Below, in pieces: positions 49,651 through 57,994 of a stretch of DNA of 64,000 nt. The number at the start of each line of letters is the position of its first letter. Positions within the stretch are counted from its first letter, which is position 1. The DNA lies in assembly GCF_003957295.1 (NCBI RefSeq), contig NZ_RQPJ01000014.1:8060-72059 (forward strand). The letters are read 5' to 3'. The DNA comes from Arenibacter aquaticus. GTDB taxonomy: Bacteria > Bacteroidota > Bacteroidia > Flavobacteriales > Flavobacteriaceae. Position numbers and translations under genes: made by a program. The notes below the pieces were generated by a model that was given only the letters and a program-made list of their open reading frames with translations, made no database searches and was not told the DNA's origin.

Positions 49651-51060
49651 CTATAAAGTAGTTGGGCACACATAGTCTGTTACCTCGTAACCAGACTTTT
49701 TTATTTCGGCAAATCCGCCAGCAATATCCACCAAATTATGAATCCCCCTACTTTTAAGAATAGAAGCTGCTATAACAGATCTATAACCACCAGCACAGTG
49801 AACATAAAAAGTCTTTTCCTTTGGGAATTGGGCCATATAATCATTTAAAAAATCCAATGGTGTATTCTCTGCATTCACTAGGTGCTCAGAAACATACTCG
49901 GATTCTTTCCTAACATCAAAAACAGGAATATCCTTATTTGAAATTACATTTTTTAAATCCTTGGCATGCACAGAGCTAAGCGTGTCATACTCCTTACCGG
50001 AATCTTTCCAAGCCTTAAAACTACCTTTTAAATATCCAACGGCAGCATCAAAGCCAACCCTTGAGAGTCTTATTATGGTCTCTTCCTCCCTGCCTTCTGG
50101 AGTAACCAGTAAAATAGGCTGTTTGGTATCGGCGATAAGAGCTCCTACCCAAGGTGCAAAACTCCCGTCCAAACCAATGAAAATAGACCTAGGTACAAAG
50201 CCTTTAACAAAATCGTTCTGATGCCTCACATCCAGGATCACAGCGTCCGTGGCATTGGCAGCTTCCTCAAAATCATCAGGACTCATAGCCGTAGTTCCCC
50301 TTTCCAAGACATCAGCAATATCCTCATAGCCTTCCTTGTTCATCTTAACATTCAGAGGAAAATATTTTGGAGGCGGCAATAACCCTTCTGTCACCTCTTT
50401 AATAAACTCTTCTTTTGTCATATCGGCCCGTAGGGCATAATTCATTTTCTTCTGGTTGCCCAAGCTGTCCACTGTTTCCTTCATCATATTCTTTCCACAG
50501 GCCGAGCCCGCACCATGGGCAGGGTATACAACTACGTGGTTGGCCAAAGGCATTATTTTGTTTCTAAGGCTATCATACAAAAGTCCAGCTAAGTCCTCTT
50601 GGGTCATACTTGCCGCTTTTTGAGCCAAATCTGGCCTACCTACATCGCCCAAGAACAAGGTGTCTCCGGAAAATATCGCATAATCTTCGCCTTTTTCATC
50701 CCGTAGCAAATAAGTAGTACTTTCCATAGTATGCCCTGGGGTATGCAAGGCCTTAATGGTAATATCCCCTAGACTAAATTCTTGACCATCCTCTGCTATT
50801 ATAGCATCAAAAGAGGGATTGGCATTGGGACCGTACACAATGGGAGCCCCTGTTTCTTTGGACAAGGTAAGGTGACCACTTACAAAATCTGCGTGAAAGT
50901 GGGTCTCAAAAATATACTTAATACTGGCGTTATCGGCTTTGGCCCTTTTTAAATAGGGTTCCACCTCTCTCAAAGGATCAATAATAGCTACCTCTCCCTT
51001 ACTTTCAATATAATATGCGCCCTGCGCCAAACATCCTGTATATATCTGCTCTATTTTCAT
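49651..51060 (-). CDS. Persulfide dioxygenase-like MBL hydrolase fused to two rhodanese domains
   Basis: 469 residues. The N-terminal metallo-beta-lactamase domain (1-240) has the ETHE1-type iron site: THFHADFVSGH (His54, His56, Asp58), HTPGHT (His110), SGDTLF (Asp133) and YPAHG. Two rhodanese domains follow (about 260-360 and 370-465). The first lacks the active Cys (TPEGREEE in its place); the second keeps it as Cys422 in HCAGGYRS. Such fusions oxidise glutathione or other persulfides to sulfite and move sulfane sulfur. The SulP permease gene lies immediately upstream on the same strand. Confidence 0.9.
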   Translation of the reverse strand: MKIEQIYTGCLAQGAYYIESKGEVAIIDPLREVEPYLKRAKADNASIKYIFETHFHADFVSGHLTLSKETGAPIVYGPNANPSFDAIIAEDGQEFSLGDITIKALHTPGHTMESTTYLLRDEKGEDYAIFSGDTLFLGDVGRPDLAQKAASMTQEDLAGLLYDSLRNKIMPLANHVVVYPAHGAGSACGKNMMKETVDSLGNQKKMNYALRADMTKEEFIKEVTEGLLPPPKYFPLNVKMNKEGYEDIADVLERGTTAMSPDDFEEAANATDAVILDVRHQNDFVKGFVPRSIFIGLDGSFAPWVGALIADTKQPILLVTPEGREEETIIRLSRVGFDAAVGYLKGSFKAWKDSGKEYDTLSSVHAKDLKNVISNKDIPVFDVRKESEYVSEHLVNAENTPLDFLNDYMAQFPKEKTFYVHCAGGYRSVIAASILKSRGIHNLVDIAGGFAEIKKSGYEVTDYVCPTTL

Positions 51061-51251
51061 CTTTACTTTTCTATTTTATTTAGCGTAAACCACGATTGTC
51101 AAAAACGCCAGGCCCACACATAATCCAAACCTTAATCAAACTTAAAATTACTGAATTTCAGTTACTTACTCAAAACCAGCACCTAATTCACAAAGTACAC
51201 AACCATCCTTTATTAGGGTACTTAAAAACTATTTAAATATAAATTGTCTTA

Positions 51252-51259
51252 CAAAGGTA
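51252..51259 (-). promoter_or_regulatory. Minus-7 box (TACCTTTG) upstream of the MBL/rhodanese gene
   Basis: Perfect TAnnTTTG box on the minus strand, between the SulP stop and the MBL gene. It implies a leader of about 185 bases, which contains the near-palindrome ACTGAATTTCAGT at 51150-51162. Confidence 0.5.
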
Positions 51260-51287
51260 GATAATCCAACACTTAAGTTTTGTAACA

Positions 51288-53012
51288 TTAGTTGCTCAGA
51301 TTTTGATGCGCTATCTTTTCCCTTAGAACAGGGATTTTATCAGGGTCTTCATAATGTGCTACCGCTTCCTTTATTTTGACAAAGAGATACTTCTTGTCCA
51401 AACAATTAACAATTCCACTTTCAAAAATAATATCCCTAGTAGGACCAATAGCCCCGGCAATATAAAACTGAATATTTCTTTGATGAATCTCCTCAATAAC
51501 CTTAATAAGCATGGAAGAAGCCGTGGAATCTATGTAGTTGATTGCCTCTGCATTCAATATTACCGCTTTTAATCCAGGCCCCTTAGCTTCAATATACCTA
51601 AAGAGTTGACTTTTAAAATAGGACGAGTTCCCAAAATACAGTTGTGAATCAAATCTAACAATCAAAAGGTCTGGACGTACCTCCACCTCATCGCCAAAGC
51701 GATAGATATTTTTATAGTAATCTGACCCCTTGATATTTCCCAAAATGGCAAAATGAGGCTTAGAAGTCCTATACACCATTACCAATAAAGACATTAGGAC
51801 CCCTAGCATAATCCCTTCCACAATTCCCATTGAAAGGGTAAAAAGAAAGGTAATCATGAGTACCGCAAATTCATCTTTTCTTTGATTCCATAAACTTTTG
51901 GGATAGGACAGGTCTATCAAACCAAAAACCGACACCATAATTATAGAAGCTAAAGCAGCTTTGGGCAAATTGTAAAAGAGTGGAGTTAAAAACAATAGGG
52001 TCAATACCACCATCACTACACTTACCATTGAAGCCACAGTTGTTTTTGCCCCCGCTTCATAATTTATTGCCGATCTGGAAAAACTAGATGTAACCGGGTA
52101 AGCCTGAAAAAAGGAACCTATCATATTGGAAAGCCCCAAAGCTACCAGCTCTTGGTTTGGACTAATGGTTTCCACTTTGTTCTTATCCTCAAAGGCCCTA
52201 CCTATAGAAATGGCTTCCAAATACCCTACAAATGCAAGCGTTAAAGCTATGGGCCAGATGTCTTTAAAATTTTTAAAACTAAATTTATGCCAATTAAACG
52301 ATGGTAAGCCTGCTGGCACCTCCCCTACCACATGCACTCCATAGCTTTCCAAATTAAAAAAATAAACAACCAATGTACTTAAAACCACTACCAATAAAAT
52401 GGCCGGAAACCTTTTAAACCAGTTTTTAAAAGAAATAATGACCAATATTCCTACAATTCCTATCGCAAAATCATAAAAATTGGTTTCCTTAATATGGTGC
52501 AGGGCATTGATTACAAGCTCATGAAATTTATTGCTATTCTCTATATTGGTTCCCAACAAGTGTTTGAGCTGACTAAAGATAATAATCACCGCAGCTGCCG
52601 AGGTAAATCCGCTTATTACCGGCCTTGACATGAAGTTAACCAGAAAGCCCATGCGAAAAATTCCCATAAAAAATTGAAACGCCCCTACCATGAATGATAG
52701 GAACAGGGCCATTAAAATATAATTCTCCAATCCCGTAATGACCAAAGTTCCCAGTCCGGCTGCCACCAAAAGCGAATCCATCGCTACCGGTCCAACGGCT
52801 ATTTGTCTGGAGGTCCCCAAAAAAGCGTAAATTATTACAGGAAACAAAGCGGCATATAAACCGTAGACCGGAGGCAGACCGGCTATCATGGCATAAGCCA
52901 TTCCCTGAGGAATTAGTATTATCCCCACGGTCATACCAGCCGCCAAATCTTTCCTAAAAAGCTTTTTGTTATATTTTGGAAGCCAATCCAAAAAGGGTAA
53001 AAATCTTCTCAT
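51288..53012 (-). CDS. SulP-family anion permease with STAS domain
   Basis: 574 residues: MRRFLPFLDWLPKYNKK, then about 12-14 membrane segments with the sulfate-transporter signature region GIILIPQGMAYAMIAGLPPVYGLYAA, and a C-terminal STAS domain (about 440-560; LKAVILNAEAINYIDSTASSML). SulP proteins carry sulfate, bicarbonate or other anions. The adjacent persulfide/sulfite enzyme favours a sulfur oxyanion, but bicarbonate cannot be excluded. The minus-7 box sits five bases before the ATG. Confidence 0.93.
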   Translation of the reverse strand: MRRFLPFLDWLPKYNKKLFRKDLAAGMTVGIILIPQGMAYAMIAGLPPVYGLYAALFPVIIYAFLGTSRQIAVGPVAMDSLLVAAGLGTLVITGLENYILMALFLSFMVGAFQFFMGIFRMGFLVNFMSRPVISGFTSAAAVIIIFSQLKHLLGTNIENSNKFHELVINALHHIKETNFYDFAIGIVGILVIISFKNWFKRFPAILLVVVLSTLVVYFFNLESYGVHVVGEVPAGLPSFNWHKFSFKNFKDIWPIALTLAFVGYLEAISIGRAFEDKNKVETISPNQELVALGLSNMIGSFFQAYPVTSSFSRSAINYEAGAKTTVASMVSVVMVVLTLLFLTPLFYNLPKAALASIIMVSVFGLIDLSYPKSLWNQRKDEFAVLMITFLFTLSMGIVEGIMLGVLMSLLVMVYRTSKPHFAILGNIKGSDYYKNIYRFGDEVEVRPDLLIVRFDSQLYFGNSSYFKSQLFRYIEAKGPGLKAVILNAEAINYIDSTASSMLIKVIEEIHQRNIQFYIAGAIGPTRDIIFESGIVNCLDKKYLFVKIKEAVAHYEDPDKIPVLREKIAHQNLSN

Positions 53013-53016
53013 CCAT

Positions 53017-53024
53017 CAAATTTA
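53017..53024 (-). promoter_or_regulatory. Minus-7 box (TAAATTTG) of SulP gene
   Basis: Perfect TAnnTTTG on the minus strand ending four bases before ATG 53012, with an ATTG element about 19 bases further upstream. The transcript may be leaderless. A hairpin GTAAC-GAAG-GTTAC at 53047-53060 lies just upstream and could bind a regulator. Confidence 0.55.
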
Positions 53025-53158
53025 CCATTAAATCGCAAATCGCAATGTAACGAAGGTTACCATTTTAAAGCATAAGGTTTAACCTAGCTCAAAACTAAGG
53101 GCTAAATCAGGATTAATTATTTTATATTGTACTCCCAAACAACCAATTTACTTTTAGC

Positions 53159-54034
53159 ATGTACAAAATACGTTATATCCTTCCTTGCTTATTATTGTCC
53201 GCCATACTTTGCCAATGCAGGTCGGCTAAATCTATCGCCAAAGAAAATAATGATGGCTGGGTATCCATGTTCAATGGCAAGGACATTAAAGACTGGACCA
53301 CCAAAATCCACCATTACGAGGTAGGCGATAATTATGGTGACACCTTTAGGGTTGAAGATGAAATTATTAAAGTTAGGTATGATCAATACGAAGGCGATTT
53401 TAACGAACGCTACGGTCATTTATATTATAACACTCCTTATTCTTATTACCATTTGGTAGTAGAATATCGGTTTGTGGGAGAGTTGCATCCCGGTGCTCCA
53501 AGCTATACCATAAAAAATAGCGGGGTTATGTTCCACTCCCAGGATCCCAGGACCATGCCCAAGGAACAGGATTGGCCCATTTCTGTAGAAATGCAGTTCT
53601 TGGCCGGACTGGAAGAGGGCAAATCTAGACCTACAGGAAATATGTGTTCTCCAGGCACAGATGTGGTATACAAGGGAAAAATTGACCCTAGGCATTGTAT
53701 AAATTCTAGCTCCAAAACCTATTTTGGCGACCAATGGGTACGTGCCGAAGCCATAGTATTGGGCGATTCACTAGTTACACATATCGTTAATGGGGAAGAG
53801 GTATTGCAATATACCAAGCCTCAAATAGGCGGCGGAGTTGCAAATGGCTACGACCCTGCCATTAAGGTGGACGGTAAATTATTAAAAGAGGGCTTTATCG
53901 CCTTACAGGCAGAAGGACAACCTATTGATTTTAGGAAAGTGGAAATAAAAAACCTTAAGGGATGTATGGACCCCAAGGCCAAAAATTACCGCGATTACTA
54001 TGTAGAACCAGATCCAACAGCTTGCAAGTATTGA
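53159..54034 (+). CDS. DUF1080 lipoprotein (3-keto-disaccharide hydrolase family)
   Basis: 291 residues; lipobox SAILC at about residue 19-20. The jelly-roll core shows DGWVSMFNGKDIKDWTTKIH, NSGVMFHSQDP, WPISVEMQFLAG and EGFIALQAEGQPIDFRKVEI, the normal DUF1080 order. Relatives hydrolyse 3-keto-glycosides or bind glycans. After the domain a short Cys-loop (GCMDPKAKNYRDYY, then DPTACKY) resembles the GC-DPxAxNY repeats found on Bacteroidota surface proteins. Convergent with the peroxidase gene, 21 bp between stops. Confidence 0.87.
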   Translation: MYKIRYILPCLLLSAILCQCRSAKSIAKENNDGWVSMFNGKDIKDWTTKIHHYEVGDNYGDTFRVEDEIIKVRYDQYEGDFNERYGHLYYNTPYSYYHLVVEYRFVGELHPGAPSYTIKNSGVMFHSQDPRTMPKEQDWPISVEMQFLAGLEEGKSRPTGNMCSPGTDVVYKGKIDPRHCINSSSKTYFGDQWVRAEAIVLGDSLVTHIVNGEEVLQYTKPQIGGGVANGYDPAIKVDGKLLKEGFIALQAEGQPIDFRKVEIKNLKGCMDPKAKNYRDYYVEPDPTACKY

Positions 54035-54055
54035 GATACAAGAGCCTTTAGCAAT

Positions 54056-55240
54056 CTATTGGATGTTGCCCCCAACAGGCAGCCCACTAGGTACCCTTTC
54101 TGGAATTTCTTTATCAAAACTGTCATCGTTCAGGGTGTTTAAAAAAGAAATTATCAAGGACATATCCTTTACACTCAGTTCCAACTCCCTAACAAATGGA
54201 TCGAACATTTCTTTGGTAACCGATGGATTTCTTGTTTTTCCAAAGGAGATATCCTCATAAAACTCCAATACCTGTTTTAAGTTCTGAAAAACACCGTTAT
54301 GCATATAGGGTGCCGTAAAACGAAGGTTTCTGAGCGTTGCGGTTCTAAAGGCGAAACTTTCCTCAAAACCGCTATCCGGTTCTTGCACCTTACTGTTATG
54401 GGGCACTCCCAAGACGTGCATTTGGTAGTCTGAAAACATAGGTCCGTTGTGGCAATTTATACACCCAACAGACTTAAAGAGCTTAAAGCCTTCTTTTTCG
54501 GACTGTGACATAGCATCAATATCACCCGCCATATATTGGTCGAAACGGGAATTATTGGCCACCAATGTCCTTTCAAAGGCAGCAATGGCCATTCCTATTC
54601 TAATACTATCTATGGGGCTATTGGCCCCAAAAGCATTAGCGAAAAGCTCCCTATACTCGGGGATATCCTTTAGCCGCTCAGCAACTATGCCCAAAATATC
54701 ACCCTTTGTATGATGTAGCCCCCTCATTTCCTCCATGGTCTTTATAGGTTCCAAGGCTTGTTTTTCCAGGCTCTTTACCCTATCGTCCCAAAACATAGGG
54801 GCCTTCTCTGGAACATAATCGTCTTTGTCCTGGATTCCGTTAAATGCCGTATTTAATATTGTTGGGGAATTGCGCTTCATCAACGGAATAGCATTGGGTT
54901 CATTAAACACCCTACGACTGCCCAATCCGCGACCATTGCTCCCAATAGATAGATCCAAAAACTCTGCATAGCCCGTACTTGGGTGGTGGCAAGTGGCACA
55001 GGCAATGTCCTTTCCCCCTGAAAGAACGGGGTCGTAAAACAAGAGCTTCCCCAAAAATTCCTTTTCGGGGGTGTTGGCGTTATTAGTAGGCGATTTAATC
55101 TGCTTGGGCAATGCCGCTACCTTGGCTACTATTTTAGGTATTTTGGTTTCCTGTTCTTTTTCTTTTGCCGAATTGGCACAGCCCATAAATAAGGTAATCC
55201 CTATTACTATGCACACCCACCAAGCACAACGTGTGACCAT
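54056..55240 (-). CDS. Di-haem cytochrome c peroxidase (MauG/CcpA family) lipoprotein
   Basis: 394 residues; lipobox LFMGC near residue 21. Two haem c sites: CATCH (81-85) and CINCH (260-264). GRTLGSR-like GRGLGSRRVFNEPN, RNSPTILN and TAPYMHNGVFQNL are family blocks. It reduces hydrogen peroxide in the periplasm using cytochrome electrons, or acts as a MauG-type oxidase. It is last in a minus-strand series after a Crp/Fnr regulator (36 bp), which may respond to redox stress. Confidence 0.92.
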   Translation of the reverse strand: MVTRCAWWVCIVIGITLFMGCANSAKEKEQETKIPKIVAKVAALPKQIKSPTNNANTPEKEFLGKLLFYDPVLSGGKDIACATCHHPSTGYAEFLDLSIGSNGRGLGSRRVFNEPNAIPLMKRNSPTILNTAFNGIQDKDDYVPEKAPMFWDDRVKSLEKQALEPIKTMEEMRGLHHTKGDILGIVAERLKDIPEYRELFANAFGANSPIDSIRIGMAIAAFERTLVANNSRFDQYMAGDIDAMSQSEKEGFKLFKSVGCINCHNGPMFSDYQMHVLGVPHNSKVQEPDSGFEESFAFRTATLRNLRFTAPYMHNGVFQNLKQVLEFYEDISFGKTRNPSVTKEMFDPFVRELELSVKDMSLIISFLNTLNDDSFDKEIPERVPSGLPVGGNIQ

Positions 55241-55276
55241 ATCTTTGTTCCTATAACCTTACATTTTCGAAACCCA

Positions 55277-55915
55277 TCACAGATCCAAAACTTTTATCTG
55301 ATTTCTGGAAAGGGCTATCTTACCCTCATTTTCTATTTTCTTCAATAATCGTGATACCACCACTCGCGAAGTGTGCAGATCATAGGCAATTTCCTGATGC
55401 GTAACATAGATAACATCATCATGGGTAACCTTTGCCTTATCTTGAAGGTGTTTTAACAGCCTTTCATCCATTCGTAAAAAAGCCAAGGTATCTATAGTCT
55501 CCATCAGCTCCATCATACGGGCATGGTAACTATCAAGTATAAAACGCTGCCAAGTCTTGTATTGGCCCATCCATGTTTCCAGATAGCCAACAGGTATCAT
55601 CAGTAATTCGGTATCCGTTTCGGCCACCGCCCTAATACCGCTTTTTTTATCGCCCATACAGCAGCTAAAGGTCATGGCGCAGGTATCCCCTTTTTCAACA
55701 AAATACAAAAGCAGTTCATTGCCCTCCTCATCTTCCCGCAATACTTTAACCGCCCCGTTAAGCAATAGGGGCATGGATTTAATGGTTTCACCTATTTGCA
55801 TAAGCGTTTGCCCCTGTTGTACCTTTTTTAGCACCCCTACTTTCTTGATTTCCTCCAATAGTTCTGGCTCAAAAAGATAGCCATAATGGTGCTGCAATGC
55901 CTCTGTTGTGGTCAT
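55277..55915 (-). CDS. Crp/Fnr-family transcriptional regulator
   Basis: 212 residues: a cNMP-binding-like beta-barrel (VLKKVQQGQTLMQIGE, then MPLLLNGAVKVLREDEEGNE) and a C-terminal winged helix (about 150-212; VTHQEIAYDLHTSRVVVSRL). The N-terminal Fnr cysteine cluster is absent; three Cys occur in DTCAMTFSCCMG near residue 75-84, where a redox or metal sensor is conceivable. It lies 9 bp after the epimerase gene and 36 bp before the peroxidase gene. Confidence 0.92.
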   Translation of the reverse strand: MTTTEALQHHYGYLFEPELLEEIKKVGVLKKVQQGQTLMQIGETIKSMPLLLNGAVKVLREDEEGNELLLYFVEKGDTCAMTFSCCMGDKKSGIRAVAETDTELLMIPVGYLETWMGQYKTWQRFILDSYHARMMELMETIDTLAFLRMDERLLKHLQDKAKVTHDDVIYVTHQEIAYDLHTSRVVVSRLLKKIENEGKIALSRNQIKVLDL

Positions 55916-55924
55916 GGTCTAAAT

Positions 55925-56704
55925 TTAATTTGTTGGCGTTATAAAAACCGAAAAATATTTATCGTCCTCTTCCAATGACTGAAATCCGCTATGCAATTGT
56001 GTTTGGCCAACGGTATAGGGGTAAAAGCTAATAGGCTCAATGCACAACATATTGGCCACCTCTGTCCAAAGCATAAAATTCCCAAAACCTTCTGTCCTTA
56101 TTGTTAATTCACCACCGTCCCTTAAGGTAATAGCATTACAATTTAAAACTGGTAACGCCCTATGGCCCACATCCAGTACCTCTTGCAAGGATATGGTTCT
56201 TTCCGGGGTTACGATACTTGCGTTTTTGGTATGCAACTTAAAGGCCGGGTGATATCCCAACATAAACGGCATCCCCGGTTCCCCGGAAACTTTAAAACTA
56301 ATTTGAAGGCCATTTTCCAAAAGCTCGTACCGCTTTTCAAAAATAAAATCATAGGGCCAGGATACATATTCCTCGGTAGATTTGGAAGGGTGCTTGGCGT
56401 TCTTTACCAAGGTACCTTTATTATAGGATTTGGTAAAAATTGCCTTGTTGTTGGTTTGGGAGGTATTGTGATATTCCATTTCCCGTAGAAGCCCGTGCTG
56501 ATCTTGAATAGCTTCTCCCTTAGGGGTGATTACCCTAAAATTAGCCTCATTGGTAGGGCCAATTACCGGAAACATTTCAGTATCGGAACTACGCCATCCC
56601 GGACTGCCTTTTTGGTGAATATATTCATGGCCTTCAACCTTATAACTTACCAATTCCCCGGCTTCTATTTTAACTATCTGATTCTTTACTGTTAGAGTAA
56701 CCAT
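55925..56704 (-). CDS. Aldose 1-epimerase-like protein
   Basis: 259 residues, a galactose-mutarotase-like beta-sandwich. Recognisable parts are FPVIGPTNEANF, QDQHGLLREMEY, PFMLGYHPAFKL and the late acidic MLCIEPISFYPYTVGQ. It is close to the short LacX/YeaD-like branch and would interconvert alpha and beta anomers of a sugar or sugar phosphate in the cytoplasm. No signal peptide. It follows the permease gene by 45 bp. Confidence 0.85.
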   Translation of the reverse strand: MVTLTVKNQIVKIEAGELVSYKVEGHEYIHQKGSPGWRSSDTEMFPVIGPTNEANFRVITPKGEAIQDQHGLLREMEYHNTSQTNNKAIFTKSYNKGTLVKNAKHPSKSTEEYVSWPYDFIFEKRYELLENGLQISFKVSGEPGMPFMLGYHPAFKLHTKNASIVTPERTISLQEVLDVGHRALPVLNCNAITLRDGGELTIRTEGFGNFMLWTEVANMLCIEPISFYPYTVGQTQLHSGFQSLEEDDKYFSVFITPTN

Positions 56705-56749
56705 CTAAAACTACTATTTAACTATTGGTTTATGTACAAGTCTTCTTTT

Positions 56750-57991
56750 TTATTCGAACTGAATGGCCTTTACTGGAGAAATTTTAGTGATGATATATGA
56801 AGGCAGCAAAAGCATCAGTAAACATAAAAATAGTACTCCTAAATTTAGCAGCAATATTGTAAATAAATCTATATGCACAGGTATATAGTCTATATAATAT
56901 TCCTGTGGATTAGGAAATTTAAACATACGAAATTTATATTGTAAGACTATAATACCCAAGCCCATAACATTGCCCAGAAGCAGGCCTATCCCAATTAGAT
57001 AGGTTGCATTGTATAAAAAAATCTTGCGTATACTCCAGTTGGAAGACCCCAATGCCTTAAGGATCCCTATCATTTGGGTACGTTCCAGAATTAAGACCAA
57101 TAGGGCCGTAATCATGTTTATGCCTCCCACTATAACCATGATCCCGATAATCAGGGCAATATTAAAATCGAACAGACCCAGCCATTCAAAAATTCGATAG
57201 TATTTGTCCCTTATAGTCTGCGTATCCAAATTGGACAGGGTTTTTCCGTATACCTCCATGGCTATATTGTCCATTTCCTCAAAATTATCGACAAAAATCT
57301 CAAAGTTCCCCACCTCATCATCCTTCCATTTGTTCATATGTCGAATATGACGAATATCTATAAAGATATAAGAACCATCAAGCTCCTCAAAGCCACTGTC
57401 ATATATACCGGTAATGGTAAATTTACGTTGATTGGGAATTTTGGACTCATCGTCTTCCTTAAAAAAAATAGACACAAAGCTGTCCCCTGTTTTCAATTCT
57501 AAGCGATTGGCCAACACTTGGGAAATCAAAGTCTGGTTATTTACCTCCCCCTCAAAATCTGGCAGGGCCCCATCCACTAGGAATTCTTTAAAAACCTCCC
57601 AATTATAATCTGCCCCCACACCTTTTGCAATGATACCCTCAAAAGTTTCTTCTGTTCTAATGATTCCTGCTTTGGTGGCCACGGCCTGTATGTGATCTAT
57701 ACCTTTTACCGATTTAAATTCCGGATAAAACTCCTGCTCAAGAGATACCGGGACCATAGAGACATCGGAATTATTATTATCGTAATTGTATATTTGTATA
57801 TGCCCATTGAACGCCGCTATTTTCTCCCTAATTTTATACTTTAGCCCTACTCCCGTGGCAATAGCCACCAACATCATAAGTACACCCAATGCAATTGCGG
57901 CTATCGCTATTTTTATAATTGGTGCAGATATACTAATTTTATGCTCCTTACCAGTAACAAGGCGCTTTGCAATAAAAAATTCTAAATTCAA
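56750..57991 (-). CDS. FtsX/LolE-type ABC transporter permease
   Basis: 413 residues from a TTG start at 57991 (then NLEFFIAKRLVTGKEHK, the usual family start). One N-terminal helix, a large periplasmic MacB-like core (about 50-270), and three C-terminal helices in a FtsX domain (MVIVGGINMITALLVLILERTQMIGIL). It is typical of LolC/E-type lipoprotein release or macrolide-type exporters. No ATPase partner is adjacent. The start codon lies three bases from the divergent NamZ gene start, and its minus-7 box is inside that gene. Confidence 0.88.
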   Translation of the reverse strand: MNLEFFIAKRLVTGKEHKISISAPIIKIAIAAIALGVLMMLVAIATGVGLKYKIREKIAAFNGHIQIYNYDNNNSDVSMVPVSLEQEFYPEFKSVKGIDHIQAVATKAGIIRTEETFEGIIAKGVGADYNWEVFKEFLVDGALPDFEGEVNNQTLISQVLANRLELKTGDSFVSIFFKEDDESKIPNQRKFTITGIYDSGFEELDGSYIFIDIRHIRHMNKWKDDEVGNFEIFVDNFEEMDNIAMEVYGKTLSNLDTQTIRDKYYRIFEWLGLFDFNIALIIGIMVIVGGINMITALLVLILERTQMIGILKALGSSNWSIRKIFLYNATYLIGIGLLLGNVMGLGIIVLQYKFRMFKFPNPQEYYIDYIPVHIDLFTILLLNLGVLFLCLLMLLLPSYIITKISPVKAIQFE

Positions 57992-57994
57992 TTT

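Noticed and set aside
49460-49675. 71-codon plus-strand frame
   Set aside because: Antisense to the better supported 43-residue membrane protein, with unnatural composition.
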